A DNA stretch of 64,000 bases. Source: Hypoxylon rubiginosum. Its lineage: Eukaryota > Ascomycota > Sordariomycetes > Xylariales > Hypoxylaceae. Of the stretch, positions 12,329-21,676 are shown in pieces. The stretch is taken from positions 186,001 through 250,000 of the forward strand of contig CADCXA010000008.1 of NCBI GenBank assembly GCA_902806565.1, given 5' to 3'. A program made the position numbers and the translations under genes. The notes below the pieces were generated by a model that was not told the DNA's origin, did no database searches, and saw only the letters and a list, made by a program, of their open reading frames with translations. The stretch's first letter is position 1. Each line of letters opens with the position of its first letter.

Positions 12329-13723
12329 ATGGCACCTCTACTTCCAAGCCTAGCGGCACACGCTCGCAGCTTACTATCCACAGCACGAATCGCAGCACGT
12401 TCGACCTCCAACATTCCCTCCTCGCCATCGGCCGCCCTCTCACAGCTAGGTCCGCTAGCCGCGCGCTCCATCCTGCTAGGCCGAGACGACGCCGCGAGCG
12501 ATGACAGCAGCGGCCAGACCAAGGCGGACCCGACCAAGGGCGTGGTGAAGCCGCAAGATATCAACAACACGGCTATATTCGTGGTATTCGGGCTGATCGG
12601 CGCAGCCTTCGTGTGCACGGGAATCTGGTTCTTCTTCTGGGCTAAGAACGGCGGTTTCCACTTCCGCGATAACGACTGGGAGGATTATAAGTCGACGGTG
12701 CTGCGCCGCAAGGGTCCCAACGGCACCCTCCTGTCGGGGGCCACCCCCAGCACCCAGCTCGGCGGCGGCTCCGTCTACAAGGACGTCGACGACACCGCCA
12801 CCGAGTACACGGGCGGCCTGACGCAGATGACGGGCGTCACGGCCGACACTGGCGACACCCAGAGCACGCTGACCGGCATTACGGCAGGCGCGTCCGATAT
12901 CGCGGGCCGGGAGCGGCGCCGGCAGAAGCGGGAGCGCAAGGAGCGCGAGCGTGAGAAGAAGAAGGACCGCAAGAACCGCGAGAAATCCGGCAAGCGACGC
13001 GTAGGTGAGGACGGTGTGCTAGTGGACGAGGAAGCCGAGGCCGAAGCGAAAGACCACCTACGCGCGTACCGGCACGAGAAGCCGGCGCGCGTCGGCGGCA
13101 TCAACAAGGAGAGCGAGGGCAGCCAGTGGGACGGGTCGACGAACCCGGACAACTCGACGAGCGCGGGTAGCGACCTGCTCAGCAACCGCCAGAGCACGCC
13201 CACGAATACTCCGACCAAGAAAGAGGCCAAGGCGACGGCGGCAGCGGCCAAGAGCGGCGGCGGCATCCGCAAGGTGTACAGCACGGCGGACCGCAACGAG
13301 AGCCGCGAGAACGAACGCCTGCGGCGCGAGGCCCGTCGCGAGGAGAGGGCGGCGGCGGCGGCAGCAGGCGGCAGCGTGCGGCGAGACTTCAGCTTCCAGC
13401 GCGCGCGCGCGCACAACCCGAGCACGGTGGCGTCATCGGTGCGCGAGAGCACGATCGAGGAGGAGAGCGCGAGCGCCGTGGGCGGAGCCGGTAACAACAA
13501 CAACAATCGTTACCTGCCGCCGCCGGGCGGCTGGGTGCCGAGTGAGGCGGGCGAGAGCGACGTGGGCACCAAGGCGTACCGCCACGTGATCCCGGGCCTC
13601 TCCCCTAGCACGGTGAGCGGCAGCGGTAGTGGTAGTGGCGACGGTAGTACCGTCAGCGCGACCGACTACGCTGAGGAGAAGAGGAAGAAGCGCGGGTCGC
13701 GGTATCGGAAGGGTGATGAGTGA
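12329..13723 (+). CDS. Single-pass membrane protein with basic, repetitive cytosolic tail (464 aa)
   Basis: This is one exon from ATG at 12,329 to TGA at 13,721. One clear hydrophobic helix spans residues 81-104 (AIFVVFGLIGAAFVCTGIWFFFW), preceded by an Ala/Ser-rich 80-residue N-terminus. After the helix comes a conserved-looking stretch (FHFRDNDWEDYKSTVLRRKGP) and Thr/Gly-rich sequence near 130-185. A run of Arg/Lys/Glu follows at about 187-220, then Ala/Gly/Ser-rich disordered sequence to the end. Orientation is probably N-out/C-in because the basic residues follow the helix. Sordariomycetes carry proteins of this architecture, but I cannot name the family or function. The gene is much richer in G+C than its surroundings, which also creates long open frames on the opposite strand that are not genes. 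Confidence 0.8.
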   Translation: MAPLLPSLAAHARSLLSTARIAARSTSNIPSSPSAALSQLGPLAARSILLGRDDAASDDSSGQTKADPTKGVVKPQDINNTAIFVVFGLIGAAFVCTGIWFFFWAKNGGFHFRDNDWEDYKSTVLRRKGPNGTLLSGATPSTQLGGGSVYKDVDDTATEYTGGLTQMTGVTADTGDTQSTLTGITAGASDIAGRERRRQKRERKEREREKKKDRKNREKSGKRRVGEDGVLVDEEAEAEAKDHLRAYRHEKPARVGGINKESEGSQWDGSTNPDNSTSAGSDLLSNRQSTPTNTPTKKEAKATAAAAKSGGGIRKVYSTADRNESRENERLRREARREERAAAAAAGGSVRRDFSFQRARAHNPSTVASSVRESTIEEESASAVGGAGNNNNNRYLPPPGGWVPSEAGESDVGTKAYRHVIPGLSPSTVSGSGSGSGDGSTVSATDYAEEKRKKRGSRYRKGDE

Positions 13724-13736
13724 GTGAGTGAGTGAG
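13720..13736. repeat. TGAG tandem repeat over a stop codon
   Basis: Four TGAG units begin exactly at the TGA stop of the membrane-protein gene. Downstream units keep offering stops in more than one frame, so repeat slippage would change the tail of the protein by at most a few residues. Confidence 0.7.
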
Positions 13737-15061
13737 GGGAGAGGAGGATCTTGACTCTGGCGAAAGAGATGGAAGAAAATACTTGAACTCGGGCGGATGG
13801 ACTGTTTTTTTCTTCTTCCCTACTCATCGGTTTGCGGGGTCCTCACGATCATTTACTTTGCACACTTACATATGTGTGCATTTATGACACGACGTTACAT
13901 GTAAAAAGAGGACGGAATCAAACAGGGGGGCTAAATTCGGTGAAACGAAGAAAAGATGCAAGGCGTTCTTTTTTTGCTCTTGGAGGGAATGCCACGAAGC
14001 TTCGACCGGGTTTCGATGGCATCCGTTGTAATTGCTAGATAGGGTTTGATGACGAACGTATAACCCGTCAAGTATAAAGAGAATGGCAATTAAGAAATGA
14101 ATGAAATGAGTCTTTCAATATCCAACCAATACTACCTGTTTACCTACATGTTATTTATAGAGGAGACCGAGGACTCCTTGGGAGGCTACAGGACGACTCA
14201 AGTGTATTTACGGATGTCGAAGGTCAGAGACTAAAGATTAACGTAGGGAGGCAAGACAGCAGGAGAAAGAAATAGCTTTGGAGGGTATCATATGATGATG
14301 AAATTTTATTCCTGCTTAGACAGATGAATTATTATAGGTAAATGCGATGAGCTAAGTGACATGAAAAATCCGATCCAAATGTGCTTAATATGATATCAAC
14401 GATAGACGCGAATGCCAACTAGAAAAAGAAAGAAAAAAGGAGGTAATAAGATGATGAGCCAGGTAGGTTAGGTCGCCAGAGAGATTATGCCCTGCCTGAT
14501 GCGTAAATTTTCCGGACCTTGGTGTGTAAAAGAATAATATGATCGTAACATCGTCATGTTTCTTGAAATTCGTGCTTCATTCTGTTCGCGTTTTGTTTGG
14601 TTGTTGGTTATTTTTTTTTTCTTTCGTAGCCGTCCTGTATCCCAAGGTGCTATTGTCCCGCCCTTGCTTAACGGCGGGTTCGGCATAGTTTTTGAAGGCG
14701 GAAAGTAAAGAAGTCTGTCTGAACTCTTCCCCAGATGTCGGTTCTTGCGTACCGGTGGTGCTGTTTTTCCAGATCTCTATAACGTGCAGATGTCGTTCGA
14801 GAAGGTAGTGGCAACAGTGCGTCGTTAGCAGTAAAACGTGAATCGTTAATAAGTGTAGTAGTAGTGTAGTAGTGTAGTCGTGTATGTAGTTAGTAGTAGG
14901 CTAACCTCTCCCGGTCGATACGACGACGACGAGGAATAAAAAGCCACGGGGTAAGGTCATTAAAAACGTATATAGGATGTGGGTCTTTCGACACCGTGGA
15001 TGGCCTTCGGCCGTGGAAGAACGTGGGTGCTGTGCGTCTCCTGAAAAGCGCAAAAGAAGAT
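13737..15061. other. Convergent intergenic region, no gene seen
   Basis: This spacer lies between the 3' ends of the membrane-protein gene (+) and the DUF6590 gene (-). It contains A/T-rich stretches suitable for two polyadenylation regions and a degenerate GTAGTAGT/GTAGTGTAGT repeat at about 14,855-14,900. No frame has coding character. Confidence 0.5.
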
Positions 15062-16889
15062 TCATCTTCTTGACTTTCTCGACGATCGATGCATCTTCTT
15101 GTCCCAACAATCGTTGACCGCGTAGCGGACATGATCGAAATCTTGTCCGGTAATCGAGCCAATGAAAAAGACCTTGACATTGTGCTCGATGGTAACCAGT
15201 TTCGAGTAGTTGACCCGAGACTCTTTGGCAAGCTTCTCGCCCTCCGCGTAGACGTGAAGAGCTACGGGGGAGAATCCGAGTTCGGGTTCGTTCTTAAGAA
15301 GCCGAGGCTTCTGTCCTGCCATATATATGATACCATGCTTGGTAGGTCTCACACCTTTCTTTGAGCATCCTCTTCGATCGTATGTCAAGATTGGCCTACA
15401 TGTGTGAGTGGGTACACTGCAATAAGAAGATACGACGGGGGTTTTACTTACACGCAAGTACTGTGGTGACTTTCGTCTGTCGTAACAATGATGAACCTTC
15501 GGAAACCGATATAGAATTTACCACCGCCGGGGGTTCTCCTTTTCGTTAAATCGGAAATAGGGTCATCGCCGCCGACCTGGCCTAGTGGTTCTGACCAAAG
15601 GATCTTGAACACCTAATTGACAGTCTTAGCTATCCAATGTTCTTGACATATATTTTAGGAAAGCTGGGCTACTTACCTCACCTGGTTGGAACCTAGCGGA
15701 ATGCTCTACTCTATATCCTATGGATTTATCAGTAAAATATCAACGTTTTAGAGTGTGAAAGCGGGCGTACGGTTGTCTAAGACTTCCGTCTCTCCTGGCG
15801 TCCCTTGTATATGGTAAGGATACGCAGGAATTGTAGTGGGACTAGCTACCATAACCGGGGAGCCGCCACGGGGTGTTGGTACCTCCTCTCCATCAAGCAC
15901 AGAAGGATCTACTTAAAGGTATCAGTTATCATTCATCATGTTGCTAGAGCTCGACGAGACACTGACTTAATTCGTATGCATTGGGATCGACAGCAGTAGG
16001 CCAAGATGATGAAGGAGTGGCTGTGTCTGCTATAGGTGTCGAATATGACGGTTCGCCTGCTGTGTCGGGCCCATAAATATCATTACGACTCCTTCGCACA
16101 GCCTCCTGAACCGCAGCTTGATATTCTGCGTCGTTGTCAAAAGAATGGCTTTCCGCAGGCTCATAAGTGTTCGCAACTGGCTCTGCAGCGTTTACAGTTG
16201 AGCCCCCTGCTGTGTTGTCGATATTCGAATAATTAGAAGTAGCATCTAAAATTATCAGCACAGTTTTTTTTCCAAACGAAAGTAAAAGACGTTCTATGCC
16301 TTACATTGTGGATGCGTTCCTTGGTCGTACTCGGCCGGCGTCATCGGTGTCATTGATGGCCCGGCGGCTGATTGGGGTGGATTGTTGTTAGGTAAAGGAC
16401 TGCCATATTCCTCATGCTGTTCGACTTCTCTCGATTTTCCCTTTCCCTTGTCAACCTGCTGCTGAGTCTCCACGGGATCAACGTAACTGGATTCTTGAGG
16501 CTGACGCGCATCATGCGTATAGCTGGAATGATCAACAGCAGCGGCGTGATGGCTACCGTAATCGAAAGATTGGCCCGAGTCATAAGCCCCTTGGTCGACG
16601 TTTAGGTTCTGGACTCCCTCCGCCAAGTTGTCGATGGTGTGATCGGACCGGGGAACACTTTGGTCTGGCGCATTAGGGAGGGTTGGGCCAATCCAACAAT
16701 ACTCTATAGTGCCTAATGTATTTCCGGGTCAGTACAGACCAGGTCGGGGATTTTCGAGTATGATTATGAGTATTTAAGAGACGTACCGTGCCGATCTGCT
16801 CGTTCCGTATACCACTGTTGATACTGGTCGTGCCACTTGGGTTCGCTCCAAGGGCGCGACTTACTTTGCTTATGCTTCGATCTTTGCAT
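15062..16889 (-). CDS. DUF6590 domain-containing protein (488 aa, 7 exons)
   Basis: Minus-strand exons: 16889-16787, 16712-16305, 16245-15967, 15911-15771, 15717-15677, 15612-15452, 15395-15062; all junctions are GT..AG and keep one frame for 488 codons plus TGA. The C-terminal part, from about residue 311, matches the fungal DUF6590 domain as I remember it: YRVEHSARFQPGEVFKILWSE, then RRFIIV, CVPILTYDRRGC, HGIIY and finally SRVNYSKLVTIEHNVKV. The N-terminus (WSEPKWHDQYQQWY) also resembles these proteins, and the middle is disordered. The last intron has two in-phase acceptors; I chose the downstream one (56-bp intron) because it restores CVPILTY, whereas the upstream one gives a 35-bp intron and seven extra residues. 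The start at 16,889 is preferred over an upstream ATG at 16,984, which is in another frame. The biochemical function of DUF6590 is unknown to me. Confidence 0.85.
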
Positions 16890-18879
16890 TGTAACATCTT
16901 GTAGCTCTCTTTCTCATTAGGGAGGCCGGTGGGCAAAGGAAACGCGCGCAAAAGTCTAGGCCGTGGGATAGCGGCAACATTCACGAGCGAAGCGGGGGAA
17001 GGAAAAAAAAAGGAGGAAAAAAGAAGCCGATGCGAGCTCGCTCTTAAATCAGCTTTTGCGGCTCTGTCACGGATTTTGTTTCTTCGTCTCTAAAAAGATA
17101 TCCTAGGCTGTGTCATAAGGCCAGTCTTTGGTCAACAAGGCGGCCAAGAATGTGGGACAACTCCTGCTGCACACTACGCCAACGCGTCAAATGTCTGGGG
17201 ATAGATGCAAGTCTATCTGATTTGATAGCTCGAAGTCACACCTTATGCCTCGTGATGTAGTCGGCCACAGGTCATTGGACCCGATAGCTTCGCGGCAAAA
17301 AGAAGATGCAGTGTTTCTCGCGAGAATCAAATAGCGTCGACAGTGTGGGAATGAGAAGACGGACAGGCCAGGGATCGTAGGGTGTCCTGGAATTGGAAGC
17401 TGAGAGCCCCCGGGGGTAGGCAGAGACTATTAGGTACGCTGGAGCGGGCAGCCAATCACCGGACGGTAGGGCAACGACTGTAACGTCGAAGCTTGTATGA
17501 CTGACGGGTGAGTTCTTTCAAGCCTTCTCAGATAAGGGAGGAACATTGAGATGTATGTGAAGGTGAAACCACATCGAGTCCGCGAACGAAGACGAGGACG
17601 AGGACGAGGACGGAGACGAGGAACGAAGAAGGCAACCCAGAGGCGGACGGCTAGGATTAGCGGTCAACGATCAGCACGGGGAGACACAAAAGAAAACTAA
17701 GACATGCTGTCGCGACGGCAAGCGACATGAACAATGGATAATCTTTAAGAGGAATACCACTTGCATGTAATCCGTACGGGCACCCTTGGTGGGAAATGGA
17801 GAGAGGGGGTGTGGTGCGTTCTTATCAACTTTTTGGGAATTTCCAATACTCACTCCCTTGGTGCCTTTGGCCCTTTGGTGGACTTTGGTGGCCTCCGGTG
17901 CTTCTTTGGTTCGACTCGGCCCACACAGCTTCTCTTTTCTATATACTCTCTCTCTCTCTGTTTCTCTCGCTCGCTACTCACTACTCTCGCTTGAGCTAGC
18001 TCACACTCGAGGAGAGGGAGTGTGTGTGAGTGAGAGTCTGGGTCTCTCAAGGGTCCATTTTGCTTTCCGGCAAGGGGGAGGGAGTTCTAATCCTCTGCAA
18101 CCCGACAAAAGGGAACAAGAGAAGATCAATCCGTGGACCGTCAAGCGGCAGCCACTTGGTGGGATTTAGGATGCCCACTATAACACTACTGCAGAGTACG
18201 TTGTAGCAGCCGCAAATGGCCTAGCTAACGATGCAGCGAGGGGGATCCAAGTATGCTTGACTCCATATTCCAAACGACACACCCTGACACCCCACTGCTG
18301 CGTGCTGCGTACTGCGGACTGGAGTGGGACTTGGGTGGACGGGGTGTACATACGGGGTGGACGGGGGATGGGGTGTGCGATGACCGGAGAGGGGGGGCAG
18401 CCAGGCAGCGTGAGGAGTCGGCCAGGCGCATGTGAGATGACAAGATGAGGCTCTGTTGGAAGTACCGCCTATCTTGTGTACTTTGCAAGAGCTGCGAGAG
18501 CTGTAAGAGCTTGCGAGTGGTACAGCAAGCGGTACCACCTTGCCTCGCGGGATGTGTAGCCGTCGGGGCTTGAAGCCATATCCGACACATGTTTGACTCG
18601 TTTGCCCGAGTTGGTGCCTCTAGTGCTTGGATGAGGGCGTAGTACTACAGTACTGTAGTAGTTACTATGTAGGCTCGGTAGGATATATACCCTATGGAGG
18701 TAGGTATGCTAGGGTCGTGAGAAGTCTGGTGGTTTTCCACCGAGAGACCCCCATCTTATATATACTATTCTGGCGTCCTGCGTCATCCCTTATAGACAGA
18801 TAGAACCACCTAATGTAAGTAAGAGGACCAAAGGGGATTAGACATTGATTAAGACCAAGACATTTTTTGATAGAAGAGG

Positions 18880-18926
18880 GTGTAGGCGGGGTGTAGGCGG
18901 CACGTAGGCGGCACGTAGGCGAGGTA
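18880..18926. repeat. Tandem GTAGGCGG-type repeat
   Basis: Four to five imperfect copies of a 10-11 bp unit built on GTAGGCGG (spacer GGT or CAC) lie side by side in the upstream region of the gene starting at 19,508. Confidence 0.75.
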
Positions 18927-18998
18927 GGGAACGGGAGATGTACCTACTAGTAATCTTTAGGTACCTAATCACTTTAGTGGATCTTACTAGGCGAAGCT

Positions 18999-19051
18999 AC
19001 CCCTAACAACCCTAACCCCCGGTGCCCCTAACCCATAGCTCCTAGCCCTAG
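18999..19051. repeat. Interstitial telomere-like CCCTAA words
   Basis: CCCCTAACA, ACCCTAACCC and CCCCTAACCC occur within about 50 bp, with a nearby AGCCCTAG. The units are not in perfect tandem, so this is a telomere-like cluster and not a telomere. Confidence 0.55.
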
Positions 19052-19507
19052 AAGTGCGGAAGTAGGTACTTCCCAGCAGACCTAGTGTGCCGTTAGTGAC
19101 CCGGTGGAAACGGAATGTCGGGACCTTAGTACCTAATCCTTTTACTGCTATAGTACTGGGATACAGTAAGTTCCAACCACTGCCACGTGCTAAAATATCC
19201 CCATTACCCCCAATTATCCCCCCAAAATAGTGCCCTGGGCTGCCTGGTTGCTAGGAATGTCTCCAGTTACAGAGGTACGTTAGGTGTAAGAAACTCGTGT
19301 AACAACTCTCGAGTCTTCGTGTTATTTTTTTTGCCCTGTGTTCATCTGCATCGAAAAAACATCCCCTCGCATCACTTCCGCGTCACCTGCTTGCTTATTG
19401 ATTCTTGTCCGTAGAAGATAACGGCAGCCTCGTCTTTCATATCTTAAATCTCCTTATCCTACCTAATTTACAATGCCGCTACAGATCTACCAGACGACAC
19501 GCTCTGA

Positions 19508-21676
19508 ATGGCTGCTAGTATCGAACATCGTCATGTAAATCTGGCCGGAAATCCTTTGGTCATTCCCGAAAACTTCAAGTCCCATCGCTCCGAACATCGC
19601 CGACACCATGACGTTTACGGCCGTTCTGCTGTATCTAGTAGCCATTTATCCATCATGTCCACCGAGGAAATCCCCTTGGACCTATCCCGTACGTTAACTA
19701 CGGGATCCGAGGGCTGGTCCGATTCCGATGACGCCGACGACGACTCTTCCGTCACGTCTGACACTTCGCATGCCCGCATCGCCCGCCGACCGCATTTCCC
19801 CCCGGTCCTCCCCTCTGTGAACTCATCCTCCAGTATCTCCAAGAGTCTACCCCAAAAACTGGCAGCAACCATTTCCGCAGCCGAGGGGATACCGATATCC
19901 AAGAATCAGAGCAAGTCCCAGTCGCCATCTGCTCGCTTTCGACGTGTGAAGTCGCCGCCTTTACCTTCACAAGCTCAGAGAGGGTCACTGATCTCTCGTG
20001 CCCTCCGCGCCAACTGCCCATCAGACTCGCAAGATTCATCAGACCATCCTCCTACGTCATCGCACCGACAAACACAAATACGTGGCATCCAGGAGACATT
20101 ATCGGCACAGAAAAATTTCTTGGGCAACGATGAGCGGCCACGCATCTGGAGGGGTTTGGAGGCGGAAAGTGGAGCGAGCGACGATGAGGAAGAGGACGAT
20201 GCTGGGTTAGCCAGCTTCGACGAGGATGGCGAGGATGTCGATGACGATGATCAAGATGATATGTCTAGCCGCACTTCCCATAACTTTCAACAATTGGCAC
20301 AACATTACTCGAGACTCAGAAATCGGAGAACCACGCTCTGGGAAATATTCGATGGCATTCGCCTCAAACGAACCCAAGTTCAAGATTTGCGTCATGTCAA
20401 AGATGAAGCCAGTCTTTCCTTTATGACTGCCGTGCAGGGTATACTTCCAAATCACCCAGAGCTAGACAACCTCTTTAAGAATATGCAGGACGCTCAACTC
20501 AGGTGCCAGGAAGCGGAGCAGCGCTTCGATGATATGTTAGATGAGCTCCAACACGGCGAGGTCGAACTGGAGCTAGAAGAGCAAAGATTCTATACGGCCG
20601 CCGTGGGCATAGACGGTACCTCATCCGATGACAAATCTGACAATGAAAGCTGCTCCCAGACTTCAGAAATCTCGGCATTACGAGGTATTACTGGTGATCG
20701 GCCGGTAGACATCCATCCTCTATTCGAAGAGCTCCGAGAGGCATTCGGTAATTTGCAGTTGGCTAAGGAGCTTTTGGTGAACACGCAGATGAAAAGAAAG
20801 GCTCTAAGCGCAGGAAAATCTCATTTGTTATCTCCCGGTAGTATCGAGTTATTAGAACAGTATGGGGATGCGGGCAAGAATCGAGCACTCGAGCTAACGA
20901 GAGAAGGGGTTATGACGGAAGACGATATAGAAATGCTACGAGATTACGACGGCCTGGAGCGGAAGGCCCTTTTTGATATTGATCGCTTTACGAGAGAAGC
21001 CACAAGGCTTGAGAATGAATGCCGGGAGAAGGGGGTTATGCCCAAACACACTCCTTTCCAACAGCAAGGGTTCGGATTCAACCCGGTTCATATAGACGAC
21101 ATCCAACTAGGAGAGGGGCCATTTGACAGGCCTTTTCCGAGGGAACACCCCAAGACGCTGGCGCACCCGGTATTCCCAAAACTGCTTTCTAATCCTACGC
21201 ACTTGCTAGAGGAGTTTCCAAAAACAGCAGCCCAGGCACTCCGGATAGCCATATCACTACCTCCTACAATGCCATCCCGCCAGAGATACATTGACGATGC
21301 CGCTCGCGAGGTCAATATTCAATCATTACTCGAGGAGGCCGGGGACGGAGATAAGGCGGGCTACATCAATCGCTGGCTACTCCACAAGCTTCATGTATCG
21401 CCAATGGAAGCTGAGCTCCTCTGGTCTACATTTCATGCTCGTCTCAGGATCCTCAACATCGACATGTGGCAGCAGGATGTGCTCCATTTGTGGTGGAAAG
21501 ATCAGGCTGCCAACTTGCCGGCAGCTCAATTTGAAGGCCCCTACGAAGATCGAAGCTCGGCGTATACCAACCCAAGAACTGATCTACCCATGACCGATAT
21601 ACCTTCAAGGCGTTATTCCGATTCTGGCCAATTAGATCATATACGACTTTGGGATGTTGATGAAGCCTGGGATTAA
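19508..21676 (+). CDS. Large acidic coiled-coil fungal protein, function unknown (722 aa)
   Basis: A single exon runs from ATG at 19,508 to TAA. I do not recognise a named domain. The N-terminal 200 residues are Ser/Pro/Arg-rich and disordered. An acidic patch (residues about 225-253, mostly Asp/Glu) precedes a predicted helical, coiled-coil region (about 265-370: KRTQVQDLRHVKDEASL and QLRCQEAEQRFDDMLDELQ). Further helices cover 400-520. A compact C-terminal part (about 545-690) looks most conserved, with HPVFPKLLSNPTHLLEEFP, INRWLLHKLHVSPMEAELL and WQQDVLHLWW. No signal peptide or membrane segment is visible. An intronless gene of this length with a uniform frame is certainly coding. A structural or adaptor role is only a guess from the coils. 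Confidence 0.85.
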   Translation: MAASIEHRHVNLAGNPLVIPENFKSHRSEHRRHHDVYGRSAVSSSHLSIMSTEEIPLDLSRTLTTGSEGWSDSDDADDDSSVTSDTSHARIARRPHFPPVLPSVNSSSSISKSLPQKLAATISAAEGIPISKNQSKSQSPSARFRRVKSPPLPSQAQRGSLISRALRANCPSDSQDSSDHPPTSSHRQTQIRGIQETLSAQKNFLGNDERPRIWRGLEAESGASDDEEEDDAGLASFDEDGEDVDDDDQDDMSSRTSHNFQQLAQHYSRLRNRRTTLWEIFDGIRLKRTQVQDLRHVKDEASLSFMTAVQGILPNHPELDNLFKNMQDAQLRCQEAEQRFDDMLDELQHGEVELELEEQRFYTAAVGIDGTSSDDKSDNESCSQTSEISALRGITGDRPVDIHPLFEELREAFGNLQLAKELLVNTQMKRKALSAGKSHLLSPGSIELLEQYGDAGKNRALELTREGVMTEDDIEMLRDYDGLERKALFDIDRFTREATRLENECREKGVMPKHTPFQQQGFGFNPVHIDDIQLGEGPFDRPFPREHPKTLAHPVFPKLLSNPTHLLEEFPKTAAQALRIAISLPPTMPSRQRYIDDAAREVNIQSLLEEAGDGDKAGYINRWLLHKLHVSPMEAELLWSTFHARLRILNIDMWQQDVLHLWWKDQAANLPAAQFEGPYEDRSSAYTNPRTDLPMTDIPSRRYSDSGQLDHIRLWDVDEAWD

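Larger units (their letters stand above)
16890..19507. other. Divergent intergenic region with simple repeats
   Basis: This spacer between two divergently transcribed genes has no supportable gene. It contains a GAGGAC-type repeat (about 17,587-17,622), a CT run followed by GT/GAG-rich sequence (about 17,946-18,035), a tandem GTGTAGGCGG-type repeat (about 18,880-18,925) and CCCTAA-like words (about 18,999-19,051). The flanks presumably hold the promoters of the DUF6590 gene and the 19,508 gene. Confidence 0.5.

Noticed and set aside
12775..13506. 243-codon open frame on the minus strand
   Set aside because: Shadow of the GC-rich membrane-protein gene on the plus strand; Arg/Ser/Leu-rich with no domain.
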